Source: Tribonema minus (taxonomy: Eukaryota; Sar; Xanthophyceae; Tribonematales; Tribonemataceae). Taken from it: a stretch of DNA of 64,000 nucleotides. This document shows positions 30,701 to 42,240 of the stretch, piece after piece. The number at the start of each line of letters is the position of its first letter. Position 1 is the stretch's first letter. The notes below the pieces were generated by a model. It did not search any database and was not told the DNA's origin. It was given only the letters and a program-made list of their open reading frames with translations. Location of the stretch: assembly GCA_017506865.1 (NCBI GenBank), contig JAFCMP010000006.1, positions 434,001 through 498,000 of the forward strand, in the 5' to 3' direction. The position numbers and the translations under genes were made by a program.

Positions 30701-33700
30701 ACGATAGTATGCATGTCAGACTGATCTCCACCACCATACCTACGTACATCATATTTTGTGAGCATTATGACGGCGGCAGTTGTCCCTGCGGCAGCGCTCA
30801 TCATATGTGCCTGAAACCGCAATGAGCATCAACAGCTGGCGCAGCTCAATTGCATGTTAACGCGACATTGTACAGCATTGCCAGAGCCAATGGTGCTGCG
30901 ATGGTCGTTGGACACTCGTTGAAACCAGCAAAACAAAACTTCAAAGTACATTTCGTTCGTTTTGCCAGGCACCAGCAACGCTCATCACCCTATCCCTCAC
31001 GCAATTGTGACGTCATCGACGACAACGCAGGAGTCCCTGCGAGTCTACGAAGCCGAGCTTGCGGCACAGGAGGAAGGCTCCACCAGCAGGCGCAACTGCT
31101 CTGACGCCGCATTCCACGATGCTCAGAACCAGCGATAGCCACATGCTGGTTGCTGCTGCCGCAAACCGGCAAAACCAGATGCGCATCCTCCCCCCCCTGA
31201 CATCATCGCCCCGTAATTGATCATTGACAACGCAGGAGTCCCTGCGGGTCTACGAAGCCGAGCTTGCGGCGCAGGAGGAAGGCTCCTCCAGCAGACGCAA
31301 TTCTTTTGACGCAGCATCCCACGCATCCGGCAAGACGGCAAAGACGGGAACCAGCTGGGGGGGCGGAGGCGGCAAGGACCCCAAGCACCCCACGGTGGCG
31401 GGTCGGTTCGGCTGCGAGCTGAACGCGCTGTGCCAGCGCATCGCGGATGCTCAGACGCAGTACGTGTGGTGCATACGGCCCAACCGGGCGTGCGCGCCGT
31501 TTGAGCTGGACGCGACGTACGTCGCCAAGCAGCTCAGGTGCGCGCCACTTCAACTTCAAACCCTACTTCAACCCTGATTGCGCGCCGAGCGCGGCATTCA
31601 GTCGGTCTCAGCTGTCGTTCCTCGGCACGGATTCTGCTGCTTCACGAGTCATTTGTGAACCTTGATTAAAGAGCTGTTGGGAACTGCTGCGGTGCAACAG
31701 CATCGCAGATTGCGCACCCGATGCGTGAACTGCGAGCATCCGTGTACAGGGCCAGTAAATACTTTGTCTTGTGCAGCCAGCATGCACTCTATTTCGGGAT
31801 CAAGCAAAATTTGTATATGACTCTTGCCACCGGGGACGGCCTGGCGCAGTAGCTTTAAAATTGTTCAAGGGCAATGTGTACGCTGACGTGCCAATGACAC
31901 ATCTGCTCCAATCAGGCCGCTATTGCAAGCCTGACTCGCTAATGCAAGCCTGACTCAGCACGTGCCTCCGCTGTCATCTGCACGGCAATGGCGCCGTGCG
32001 AAAATCATGATATCATGTGTTCTCCCTGATCTGTGCTGTTGTGTACTGCAGGTGTGCCAATATTGTGCAGGCGGCCAAGGTGCACCAGAGCGCAGGGGTG
32101 AGTGCACTGCTGCGTGCTTGTGTATTAATTTCATGCCTGTAGGCACGTATAGATTAGTGGAGTTATTATTACATAAAGACCTGTGGATATGATGACACTG
32201 TTTGACTCGTGGCCAATGACTGCAACAGCGGCGACCACGGTTATTGGTGGAAGGCACTTGCGGTTAACCATCCTTTGTCACCTAGAGCTCTACGATCTTT
32301 TGATTCGTTTCCATAAATATGAAGCCCAAAATTCACTTCAAAAAACTAATGGTATGTACATTAATGAAATATCTGCAAGCATAACGTACTGTAGGTAATC
32401 GACCCATCCGGCAATAGAGCTCCAATGTCACGAGTCGTGCCACGTCACGTAAACAGCAATGCGCGCCGTAAATGTGAGTTGTAAGGATGACTGCATCGCC
32501 GCAACTAATGCCGCCAAATACTGCAGCTCCACCACAAGCAGACAATCGGCAACAGACAATCTTCAGGTTTTATAAATGTTGACAAGGACATCGAGAGTCA
32601 TGACTAGTCCAAAGTGCTGACGCAAGTACTGCTGCTTTTTTGAGTTTTTTCCCGGCTCACAGAAATTAACAGAGTGGATGTACAATGTTCAGTCTTCAAT
32701 TTTGCAAAAGGAAACACCTGTAGGTATGCATTTTTCTCCCTAAGAAACCTACTGTATTAATGAAATGCGTTGAATAAAGAAATTGAACGCATGCACTCAT
32801 CCCTAAGAAATTAAAATTATCAGACAACATAAGTTGCGGCAATTGTCACAACGTTGATTTTAGGAAGAAAATGCCTTTGAAACTACTGTATTGAGATTGA
32901 GTGTGTTTCTCAATTCCCAGCATGGCGTCGGTATTCCTATAAAATTTTAAAAAGATATGATACGCCATAACATTTGAAAAAAGCAAGTGTGTTGTGCATT
33001 ACAAGACGTATTTCATAAATATTCACTTGTCATATTTTTGATTTTTAAATATAGTTCTGTGTACTACCTCGGACAGCGTTCCTAGATTTGGCCCTGTCAC
33101 TGTCTGACAGCACTCTTTCAAAACCTTGAGCAGTGTTGTACGGCAGTGGCAAGGGACCAACGTCCATTTAAATGTCGCCAGCACACACACTACCCCAAAC
33201 TTCAACCCCATGCCAACTTCAAATATGATGCCAGCGCTCAACAGCCATCGTGACAACCCCCTGCGCCCCCCCTCCCCCCCTCCCCCCCCCGTGCAAACCA
33301 GGAGTACATGTCCTTTGCGGACTTCTTCAAGGCCTTCAAGTGCATCACGCCTGCAGCAGTGCTCTTCAGGGGCGAGAGCCTCGCCTCAAGTTCAAGTGGC
33401 GATGGCGATACTTCAAGTGACAACTCCGTCGCCGTGGGCGCGGGCTATGACGGAGCGCTGCTGCGCGGCATGTGCCTGGCCATGCTTGAACATCTACTTG
33501 AAGTTGACCCGGCTGATCTGGCACCCAGGACCAGTGTGCAGCGACGAGGTCAGTACCTCAATCCCTGGTTGAAGTAGTAAAAGTAACAGTTCAAATGATG
33601 ATATCATGGCACCTGCATTTCAAAAGGTGCTGAGGAAGGCGCAAGCGTACTTCAGTTGCCTGAGGTGTACTTCGCATAACAAGCCACAATCAAGCACTGC

Positions 33701-36700
33701 TTCACGGCACCTGCCTGCCGATGTTTGCGCACCTACTGCCTGTAAATCAAAACTGCTCTTAAACTAATATACAGTAGTGTGCCTTACCAACAGGTGAAGC
33801 AGGGTACTATTTCACGGTGTGTGTCATAGGTTACAGCAGGGTGAGTGTGTATAGGCATTGGCAACGCCAGGCACTATGCGTCAATCTTTGATGTACTCAT
33901 GCCACAATTGAGTTTGAGCTATTAAATATTTGTGGCATCTTGTTGGAGCTGCTGCCTATACAGTAGTTCCTGTTCTGTCGTGCCTGTGAAGCTGTTGCAT
34001 GTCAGTCGAGAATTTTGAAGCACCGTGATGTTGTTACATTTCAGTCAAGAACATACTTCTATTGATCCAAACACACCGTTGCAGCTCAGCAGCAATCACA
34101 TGCTCCAATACTCCTCTGCAGCATACACGGATGCACTGTGGCAAATGCTATGCCTCACGCAGCACCAGACCACACACACGTCATTGCCACTCTCCGTATT
34201 TATGTACCACACCACCCTTCCTTCAGCCTACATGCTGTGTTGCGCGTGCTTTGTTAACCCCATGATCACGGACCAGCAGCAATGCTCTGACTGCTTCATG
34301 TCTCTCCGTTCCTACCGTCCATTTCTATCGGCCGTGCCTGTATTGCAGTGGCTGCGCTCATGGCCCGGGGCGACCTTGGCACGCCTGGAGTGCGCTATAA
34401 TAGCAATGTTCTCATAGCTTCACCGCGTCGTCTGTTCCCACTGTCTATTCTATCGGCTGTACCTGTACCACAGTGGCTGCGCTCATGGCTTGAGGCGACC
34501 TTGGCACGCCTGTCATGCGTTATAATCGCAATGTTCTCACAGCTGCACCGTGTCGTCTGTTCCCACCGTCCACTTCAATTGCCTTTACCTGTATTGCAGT
34601 GGCTGCGCTCATGGCTCGAGGTGACCTTGGCACACCTGGAGTGCGCTATAAGGTTGGACGCAGGGGCTTCTTTCTGCAGAGCAAGGATGCTGAGGTGAGG
34701 TGTTCACCCTAACTCTTGCCTTGGTCTTTGGTATGCTGTTGCAACGGCAGTCAGGCAGCATGTTGTCTGAGCATTGCCATTCTACCTCCTGTATTGATGG
34801 AACAAAGACTGGCCTCATGGTGAACGCCAATTACTATTTGAAAAACAGTGTCTCATGAGAGACAGTTGACCAGTGCAGCGCCCCATCATTGCTTTGTCAC
34901 CTCACGCGTTAGTGCATCGAATAGGTAGGTACCTCTATCTCATTTGATGTCAGCAGTCACCATAGACTCCCTTAACACAGTGTTCTGTCTCAGTTCATTG
35001 TGTTCATGTTTCGTTGCTACGGATGCAACTGAAGGGTGCCGTGAAATACGCAGGGTAGTCAGTTCATTGTGTTCATGTTTCATTGCTACGGATACAACTG
35101 AAGGGTGCCGTGAAATATGCAGGGTAGTGCTTCCACTGTTTTAGTACACGGAAGTGTAACTGCAATTTTGTTGACCTTGCAAAGGGCACAGACATGGCTG
35201 CAAATGCACACATACATAAGTACCATCATTGAAGGAGTGTCTTCTCAAGACCAGATTGCATGATGTCGCGACGCACGGCTTCATTCGCAGCGACGCAAAT
35301 GGTGTTGTTTCAAACAGGCCTGCAGTTAGACCCCCTTCCCAACTAACCCTGCACTTGCTTGTTGCGAATGTGACATACAGTTCCTGAGGTTGCAGCTGCT
35401 GCGCAAGAAGCACTTTGAGTTACAGGCCGTCTCTTCGCTGCTGCTGGCGTCGTCGCCGCGCCGTTCCGACCGCCGCTCAAGCTCGGCAAGCAGATCCCAA
35501 GCATCAGGTGAGCGAGTTGCAGACCCCTGCCTGACTTGAACTTTGTTTTTACAAGCGTTGTACAGCGGAATGCGCAGCACAAACTGCAGTCAGTTAGCAC
35601 TATATCCTCTCCGCGCCAAGCACTGATGTTGACGCGCTAGCCGTGTCATGGCTGCTGCTGACATTGTCGCTGTGCCCCTCGAACTGCTGCTTTAGAAAGT
35701 AAACTATAGTTATTCTTTGAAACAACACATACCAGAAGTCTGCTATGGACTGTGATGACCCAGCTAGTTTATTCTGCAGCGCATCGCCGCAAGCAGCCCA
35801 TGTTTAAACGTGGCGCTGAACAGGCATCAGACTGTCTTTGACGAGCCAGCCTGCTCTTCAATTGTGTTGGTGTGACAGAAGAGGGCACAGTCTCTGTAGC
35901 GGACAAGGGCGCGACAAGGGATAGGAAGCGCCTCATATCCGCAGGCGCCCTCAGGCGGGCAGGGCGCAGCACCAGCCGCAGCCGCTCAACCGCTGCGAAG
36001 GTGAGCTGATCGTGCAGTTGAAGTTGAAGCTGCTGGTTGGCGCTTGGATTTTGAAATGCTGCTCTCAGTGCTGCCGCTGGTGCAAAGAAAGTGCACACTG
36101 CCTGTCCTACACCGTGCAGTGGGTATGAGCTGTGATGCATTGTGTGTGGCATCTGTGCAGCACCGCTCCGTGCTGAGGGACGCGAACAACAAGCATGCGC
36201 AACTTGTCCTTTTGACATCAAGGGTAGGTCGGAATGTGAATGTGACGGCACCCTAACCCTAACCCTAAGCTGAGCAATCAGTCAGGCCAATACAGATCCT
36301 TCAGGGACCTGGCATTGGACAGTCGTTAACCCACATGTTAAACTCGCGACGTTTTATCGGCAGTACTGTACTTGTTCGCATTGCAAAAACAGGCACTGCT
36401 TGCTCCCACTGCAGGCAAACGTCAGAAGCCGGGGCGTCATGTGCTGCCTGCATCATCGTAATTGCCGCATAAAAACACCACTGTACTCACAGGCCGGTTC
36501 CTGGTACTTGTGATGCTGGGCGCAAATTGCTGTAGCAGGGTTCATCAGGTGCGGGCACTGAAGCTGACAGCAGTGCTCAGGACAAGGTCACAGACACTGC
36601 GGCAGGTAAGCAGACGCTGAGTCGTCAACATTTTGTGCTGCTGAAGTACCCGCTGAGGCCATGAAGCTGCCTTAACAAACCTACCTTGTGTTTGTCCTAC

Positions 36701-36782
36701 TAAACATTTAGTCGGCTGCGGTTTTCAGGGCCATCAACGTGGCATAGGTGCACTGTGGCTGGCGTTTGGAGGGCCTTGTTAG
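24730..36782 (+). CDS. Unconventional myosin motor protein
   Basis: Exons, phase-consistent: 24730-24895, 25063-25220, 26130-26590, 26773-26790 (micro-exon, tentative), 27383-27584, 27690-27728 (possible), 28275-28457, 28906-29025, 29366-29470, 30134-30484, 31236-31537, 32052-32097, 33302-33548, 34600-34694, 35381-35507, 35945-36000, 36161-36223, 36539-36605, 36712-36782 (tentative end). About 950 aa. There is no N-terminal SH3-like domain. Motor motifs: P-loop GVAGSGKT at residues 94-101 (usual GESGAGKT), switch I SNANSSRAG, TYLLEETRV, switch II VVDMFGFES, the relay-helix region LLINFASEKLQQRYL, actin-side YVWCIRPN, and QLRCANIVQ. The tail is short: one IQ-like helix (FLRLQLLRKKHFELQ), then Ser/Arg-rich low complexity. 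It should be an actin-based ATP-driven motor. The class cannot be assigned by eye. Confidence 0.9.
27035..27440 (+). repeat. Four copies of a myosin acceptor junction
   Basis: Units near 27050, 27160, 27285 and 27375, about 110-120 bases apart, carry GCTGGCAG, TGCACCAAGGCGGCAGA, GCAGCAGTGCTCAGC and CCCCTCACACTCACTCTGCA. The last copy opens exon 27383-27584; the others run into a stop within about 12 codons. Confidence 0.9.
27640..27800 (+). repeat. Copies of the donor side of myosin exon 27383-27584
   Basis: Pieces at 27634-27655, 27690-27740 and 27758-27795 repeat GATGGCTGCAGCATTGCGCC and AGCAAGGT-CAGTGATT. The middle one, 27690-27728, has both an AG acceptor and a GTGAGA donor. Confidence 0.8.
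28540..28905 (+). repeat. Copies of both ends of a myosin intron
   Basis: The stretch 28556-28628 repeats the end of exon 28275-28457 (GCGCGACTCATCTACGCCAC). Near 28666, 28772 and 28900 the following acceptor recurs (CTGCGACAG|GTGGCGCACAT). The last is used. Confidence 0.85.
30555..30640 (+). repeat. Intronic copy of the end of myosin exon 30134-30484
   Basis: CAGCGCACGGTGTCGGCGGC through GAGAAGCTGCAGAAG|GTGATGGAGTTGATG repeats 30410-30500 almost exactly (about 95% identity), donor included. Confidence 0.95.
31013..31125 (+). repeat. Upstream copy of the start of myosin exon 31236-31537
   Basis: GACAACGCAG|GAGTCCCTGC and the following 95 bases match 31226-31325 at about 90%. The acceptor and about 36 codons of open frame are kept before a stop, so this is a competing splice site. 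Confidence 0.95.
32178..32312 (+). repeat. Dispersed about 140-bp repeat, copy 2
   Basis: Inverted partner of 6983-7127. Shared blocks are CACTGTTTGACTCGTGGCCA, GCGGCGACCACGGT, AAGGCACTTGCGG and AGAGCTCTACGATCTTTTGA. Confidence 0.75.
32313..33130. other. AT-rich island in a myosin intron
   Basis: Base composition shifts sharply to AT-rich (for example 32750-33060), unlike everything around it. No long ORF, terminal repeat or recognised gene. It begins directly after the dispersed repeat. Confidence 0.55.
34340..34650 (+). repeat. Three copies of the acceptor junction of myosin exon 34600-34694
   Basis: CAGTGGCTGCGCTCATGG, CTTGGCACGCCTGGAGTGCG and CTATAA recur at about 34348, 34471 and 34598, 120-130 bases apart. 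Only the last carries on as VGRRGFFLQSKDAE. Confidence 0.9.
36249..36268 (-). repeat. Interstitial telomeric repeat (CCCTAA)3
   Basis: Three CCCTAA units begin 25 bases after the myosin donor at 36224, in the opposite orientation to transcription. Confidence 0.85.
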
Positions 36783-37628
36783 AAGGCATGCTCTTCTTTC
36801 TGGACAGGTTTCAGTTTGCAAGCCGCAAATCTGCACAACGGAAAAGCAAACAGTTGCTACCTGATGTTCACACCAAGTCAGAACTGTAGCTTCATCATCT
36901 AGCTCTACGAAACATCAGTTGAGCACATGCCAGTGCTGTGGCCTTGGAACGGCAACAGATACAGCCTTGCGCACATGCAAGGGTGGAGTCGGGGCTGAGC
37001 CTTGTCAAAACCATGCTCTTGTTTTTCAAAAGGTTCATGTCTCGTCAGTCGCAGCTCAGTTAGAATGACGTTGAATAAAAAGCGAGTGTCCTTGCTTCGT
37101 TGTATTCTGCTCAGGTTCTGAGACGGAGAAGCACACACTCTCCCTGATGTCCACTCTAGGAAGTACTGTAGCATCGCTTGAGCACATGCCAGTCTATAGC
37201 CCTTGTTACAATGGCCTTGCGCACTTGCGAGGGTGTATTCGGGCCTGAGCAGGCTACCCCATAGCTACCGCTTTGCGTGCAACTGCGCGCACTGCCGTCG
37301 CATCAACCAGTCACATCACACCGAGTCACATCGCAATCCTGTACACTGCCATTCTCTGTACCAGCTTCTGGCGACGGCAGCAGGGGTTGCGTTTCAGCAC
37401 CTTAAATCAGTGATTACAGAGCCGTTAGACGACCCCTGGCCACACAATCCGTGACTGTGCAGATATTGCAGCTTTGAACAAAATTGCACCTAAAGGAACG
37501 TTGAGCGCTGCGCGTGCACTCTTCCTCCACAGCTGCAAGCACTTCTCGCAACAGCCACAGCTTTCAACTGCCGCCAGCATACCTGCACTCAATAACCAAT
37601 GCCTGTATACACGTTTCTTTCACTTGCA
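36783..37628. other. Intergenic between myosin and Tubby-like gene
   Basis: No gene seen. Two diverged copies of a roughly 200-bp unit occur (36905-37000 and 37165-37250 share GAGCACATGCCAGT, GCCTTGCGCAC, GGGCCTGAGC). Confidence 0.45.
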
Positions 37629-40600
37629 ATGGGCATCTCCGCTACAGACACTGGCGCAGCGGTGCAAGCAGCAGCCGACACAGCGCCCACTGCTGCAGCG
37701 CCCCCCCAAGGCACCAGCAGCAGCACTCAACAAGGCAACAACGACAATGCTCAACTTCACGACAGCAGCAGTGCTTGCACAGCAGCTGCGCCTGCGCCAG
37801 CAGCATCAGTGCGGTTCAAGCCGGCTTTTGAAGTAGGGCTGGCCACTGTGGCCTCACAAACTCAAGCGCCGGTGTTCACCATACCTACCGTTGCTGCTGC
37901 AACTGCCGGCGGTGACGCGCTGAAACTGCCTGTGGTGCCCAAGGTGAGGATACCTCACTGCTGACTTTAGCTTACATTTCAGAAATCCGATCAGGTATAG
38001 TCCTAGAAGCTGGTCAGAGTTTGAGGCCGCTCGTGATGCTGTAATTTCAACGCTTGCACGCTGGGTTCCTGTGAGCTTGGTCATTACTGGCAGGGTCGCC
38101 AGCTTAAAAGAAAGATGCTGGTATGATCCCAATACCATGAGCGAGCTGCCTTGTTGCGGAGAGTGCTTGTCTGAACAGATCAGTAGCCTACAGCACATAT
38201 GCGGTCGCCCTTGCAAGATCCAACCTTCTAAGGTTGTGGCAGTCAAGTGACTGTGGTCCATCTGACCAGTCTACATCAATTTGCATCAGCAGCGGTCCGT
38301 TGAAGTTTTGATGCTCCGCCATCAGGGGGGCAACGTGCATACGCTGTTGCAAGAGTTGGGCACCTAGTGCGTGCAGACACAGCATGTGTCAAAGCAGCAG
38401 ATAGAGCAATGCGTGTGCAGACGTCAAAAAGTTGACCAACCCACGTCATTGGTCAAATGACGTGTCGTGAGATGGGCTGTAGATTCAAATGAAAATTCAT
38501 GCTTGATTTTTGCTACACCAGTGTCCAAACATAACACGCTGCAGCACTGTCACACATGTGCATCACAGGCCCTGGGGCGGGAGTTCCGCGCTGGCAGTTT
38601 CATGGACGCAAACCCACGCACGTCCGGCAACGACGCACGCCACTCACGCAACGCCAGCTATGGGGGCTACAAGTCAAGCGACATCTCCCCTGCAGAGCAA
38701 TTGACTGCCGCGCAGCAGGGCGCGCAGCAGCAGCAGCAGCAGCGCGCGGCAGCAGAGCTGCGCAGCACCGCTCAGCAGATGAGCACGCGTCAGCGCTCCG
38801 CGCAGGTCGACGCGTGGCAGCAGCAGCGCTCCACGCAAGTCGGCGCGCAGCAGAAGCAGCAGCAGCAGCAGCAGCAGCAGCGGTCCACTCAAGTCAGCGC
38901 ACAGCAGCAGCAGGGGCAGCAGCAGCGGCAGCAGCAGCAGCAGCAGCAGCAGCGCTCCACGAGACCCGCGCCCAGGGCACCGCAGCACGGCCGGCCGTAC
39001 GTGTCGCCTATCGCCAGCGTCCGCTCGGACTCGGAGGAGAAGTCAGAGGAGCCGGAGGGGGCGCTGAGCGTCAACTTCAACACCAACTTGAACTTGCTGG
39101 GGCGGCAGGAGAGGGGCCTGCTGGCCATGATGATGGTGCCCATGGGTACGATCGGCGTTCTGGAGTGTACTGTGGTGAGTGCCTGTGTGCAACAACTTGA
39201 AGGCTGGAGGTCCTTGCAGGTCGAAAAGGCGCAGCTTGTTGCAAGGCAGTGACGTCAAGTGCGAAGAGCGTGTGTGAAGGCTGGGCGTAATGGCAGTGCT
39301 TCAACCTTGTCACGCTCATGATGGCACGAGAACGTCACAACAGCAGGCAGAGATACATGCCTTTCTTCACAGGAGTACTCATATTTTTCTGGTCATACTA
39401 AAGCAACACATGGTCAACTGACGGATTGCGCAACTTCAAACAACGCTCCGCAGGAACGGTCCCGGCGCAGCGCGCTCGCCCTGCGGCAGCCCAAGTACAG
39501 CGTGTACTCGCAGTTCAACAGGCGCCTCATCATGACGGCAAAGCGCAGCGCCTTCAGCGGCAACGTCACCATCTGCGTCGTGGGATGCCTGCCCGCAGCA
39601 CTGGGCACCTTCACGTTGCGCTGCGCCATTGCCAACAGGCTGTACCTGCTGACGCGAAACCGCCCGCGCATCGGGCCTGCAGGGTGAGATAATATGTCCG
39701 CGATTTGATGAATTAAGCTGTGATCGTGCGTGCTGCCTACGGCCTGCACTTGCTGCTCTGCACGCCGTGCGCACTGTGGTTATGGTTCGGATGCAGCAAG
39801 TCATGGCCGGCAAGTGCACCGGCTTTGCTGAGCACTGGCTGTTGTTGATGGTAGGCAACAGTTGATGCCGGCCACGCTCTATATTTCGCTGATATGCTGG
39901 TAAACTGGGCGTCGGTCGTGCCAGCTTGCTGGTTCGTAGCGCATGCATGTGGCTTCACTCGCAGCTGCTGTCACTGCAGGAGGCAAAATTGGTCGAGCAC
40001 GCTGGCGCAGCGCCGCGGCTGGCGTCTGCTAGCACGCCCCCTGTTGACAACAAATGGAGCTCCATGATTATGATCATGTCACAGCATTGCAGCATGCCTG
40101 TTGACAACCAAATGGAGCTCCATGATTATGATCATGTCACAGCATTGCAGCATGCAGATATATATACCATCAAAATGCATTCATGACAGCCCAAATGTGG
40201 TAGATGAGCGCATGCTTCAATGATGCAAAGCTGCCGGACACCCGCTAAGTATGAAGGGCCGCGGTCATGCTATATGCGCATGCCATTCATGAACATGCTG
40301 TCAGTGCAAGCGCGCCTGACAACCTCACGTGTCGACTTGCTACGTGTTGCACGCAGCAAGAGGCTCTCCGGCAAAGCTGCAGACGAGGCTGTGTGTGCGG
40401 TGGCCGTACATGCCTACCAGCACCAGAACTCACAGGGGTCGCGCTGCATAGAGGTGAGTCAAACATCATGTCTAGCGCATTTGCTGGGTCTAGCATGCTG
40501 AGCACTGTGGCCAGGCTCACCGATGGCAGTCTATGTGGATGCGTGACATGTCAGCTGTGCAGATATGCAGTGAAAGATGCACATGCGCATCGCTGAGTTT

Positions 40601-42240
40601 ACCGCACCATGCATCTCCAGGCGGGGCCTATGGATGGTACTTTTGCAGTACAATTGTGATACTTGATACTTCAGACGTAATTTGTTGGAAGCATCAAACA
40701 GCAGGTCCATCACCATACCTTGGTCCAACCGCCAGCTCTCAGGTGCACCTTGAGGTTTGTGATCACGGGCGGTCGTTTATGCTCTTCTGTGATACAAGTA
40801 TCATGAGTCGATGCATGCGACCAGGCATCCTCCGACATCTCCAGGCCTTCCTCTCATTTCTGTGAGCACTCGTGAAGTGTGTGCTGACTGACCACTCTTG
40901 CGTGTTTCGTGTGTGCTGCTGTAGGTATGTTGGTGTTGTGAGTACGTAAAGCATCCTAGTTGTCTTGAGAGGTTCCACCCTTGCCCGCATTTTGTGATCG
41001 CCAGATCTCAGATGAGACCTCTGCACTTTGGTGCATGAGAGGCACGCACGAATCGAGCTCTGAACACTGGGGCCTACTTAGTGCATGCATAGAAGCCTCT
41101 CAACCCGTGATGTGAAGGTTGTTGCACGGCACTTGACACACACACAAGTCGCAGTGCAACCTTGGTACATGAACACCACATTCCACTTCCGAGCCACAAA
41201 ATGCCAGATTCTGGATTACTGTGGGTGTTGACACTGCATTGTCTGCGCATGCGTATTTGCTACACAGGTGGTAATCCCACGCGTCGCAATGGCGCCCAAG
41301 GCACTGGCGTCGTTGGTGGCGCCACACAGCAACGTGCAGACGCCGGAGCTGACCGTCATCAGGCCTGCCAAGACACAGCACGGCCGAGAGGTGTGTGAAT
41401 GCACATGTATTAAGCACCGCTCAGACTTGAACTCATCACGGTGCACGGTAACGTTGCGCGCTGTGTTGTGCATTGTATACAGGTTATACGCAGTGATTCA
41501 CCACTCAGCAAAAATTGCCGTATTGATAATTGCTGGAAGCAAGGCCTCCGGAAAAGTTGAATTTGCAGGCATGCAGGCCAGCAAGTGTAGGTTAGAACTG
41601 GTTGATGACTTGAAGGAAATCGAATCATTTCAGGATGACATAATTGAAGCTGCACTTGCAGTGCGCGTCTAGGTGTACGTACGTTGCTGATGTGCAGTTG
41701 TGCGTCACTGCCGTCGGCATCTCTGACAGAGAGCTGCAGCGACTGAGTCTATCGCGCAAGACTGAATGACTTCACATGTCATTGAAGCGCAGTTTCCATA
41801 TTACGCCCTTCCGTTGCCCCATGGCAACACGGCAAACCTTCAAGCAGCATATCGCCACCAACACCCGCACTTTCTGCTTGCAATAGCCCACTTATGCTGG
41901 TCCCCTGCGCACACCCTCGCACTGAAACCTTGCAAACCCACAGCACCGTGCGCCGGCAGCACTCTCACAGCAACTCACGCCCTTCCTCTTCATAGCAACT
42001 CACACCCTTCCTCCGCATATCGTGCATTGCGTACGCTTTTTTACACCGCAGCTGCTGGTCGACGGCCACCGCTCACTCGTCCGCGGCACGGCCAACATTG
42101 TGCTGCGCGGCGACGACGGCGCGCTGCACATGCAGTTCCTGCAGGTGTCGGAGAGCAACTTCATACTCGACGTGCAGCGCCCCATGGCGCCGCTCATGGC
42201 GTTTGCCGCGGCCATGGCCAACACCTGCTCGGCGCTGTGA
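37629..42240 (+). CDS. Tubby-like protein
   Basis: Exons: 37629-37943 (start MGISATDTGAAVQ), 38569-39174, 39454-39683, an exon from 39980 whose end I cannot fix, 40357-40453, 41268-41390 and 42052-42240. The N-terminal half is Ala/Ser/Gln-rich with a poly-Gln tract (CAG repeats 38717-38955) and looks disordered. The C-terminal half follows the tubby domain in order: GTIGVLECTVERSRR and YSVYSQFNRRLIMTAKRSAF (tubby GVTIKCRITRDKRG...YFMHLE...FLLAGRKRKKSK), AVCAVAVHAYQHQNSQGSRC followed by IEVVIPRV (ELAAICYETNVL...VIIPGM), and the C-terminal SNFILDVQRPMAPLMAFAAA (NFQ...DVQYPL-A-QAFAIAL). Tubby domains bind PI(4,5)P2, and animal TULPs deliver membrane cargo to cilia. A similar role is plausible but inferred. 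The ORF of exon 41268-41390 stays open through its intron to 41672. Confidence 0.85.
38710..38960 (+). repeat. CAG-repeat tract coding poly-Gln
   Basis: Interrupted (CAG)n blocks lie within Tubby exon 2, the longest pure run being about 9 units. They encode Gln-rich low complexity. Confidence 0.9.
40040..40155 (+). repeat. Twofold 56-bp tandem repeat at the edge of a Tubby exon
   Basis: TGTTGACAACAAATGGAGCT through CAGCATTGCAGCATG is repeated almost perfectly. It lies at or just past the exon starting 39980, so it may be another duplicated donor junction. Confidence 0.85.
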
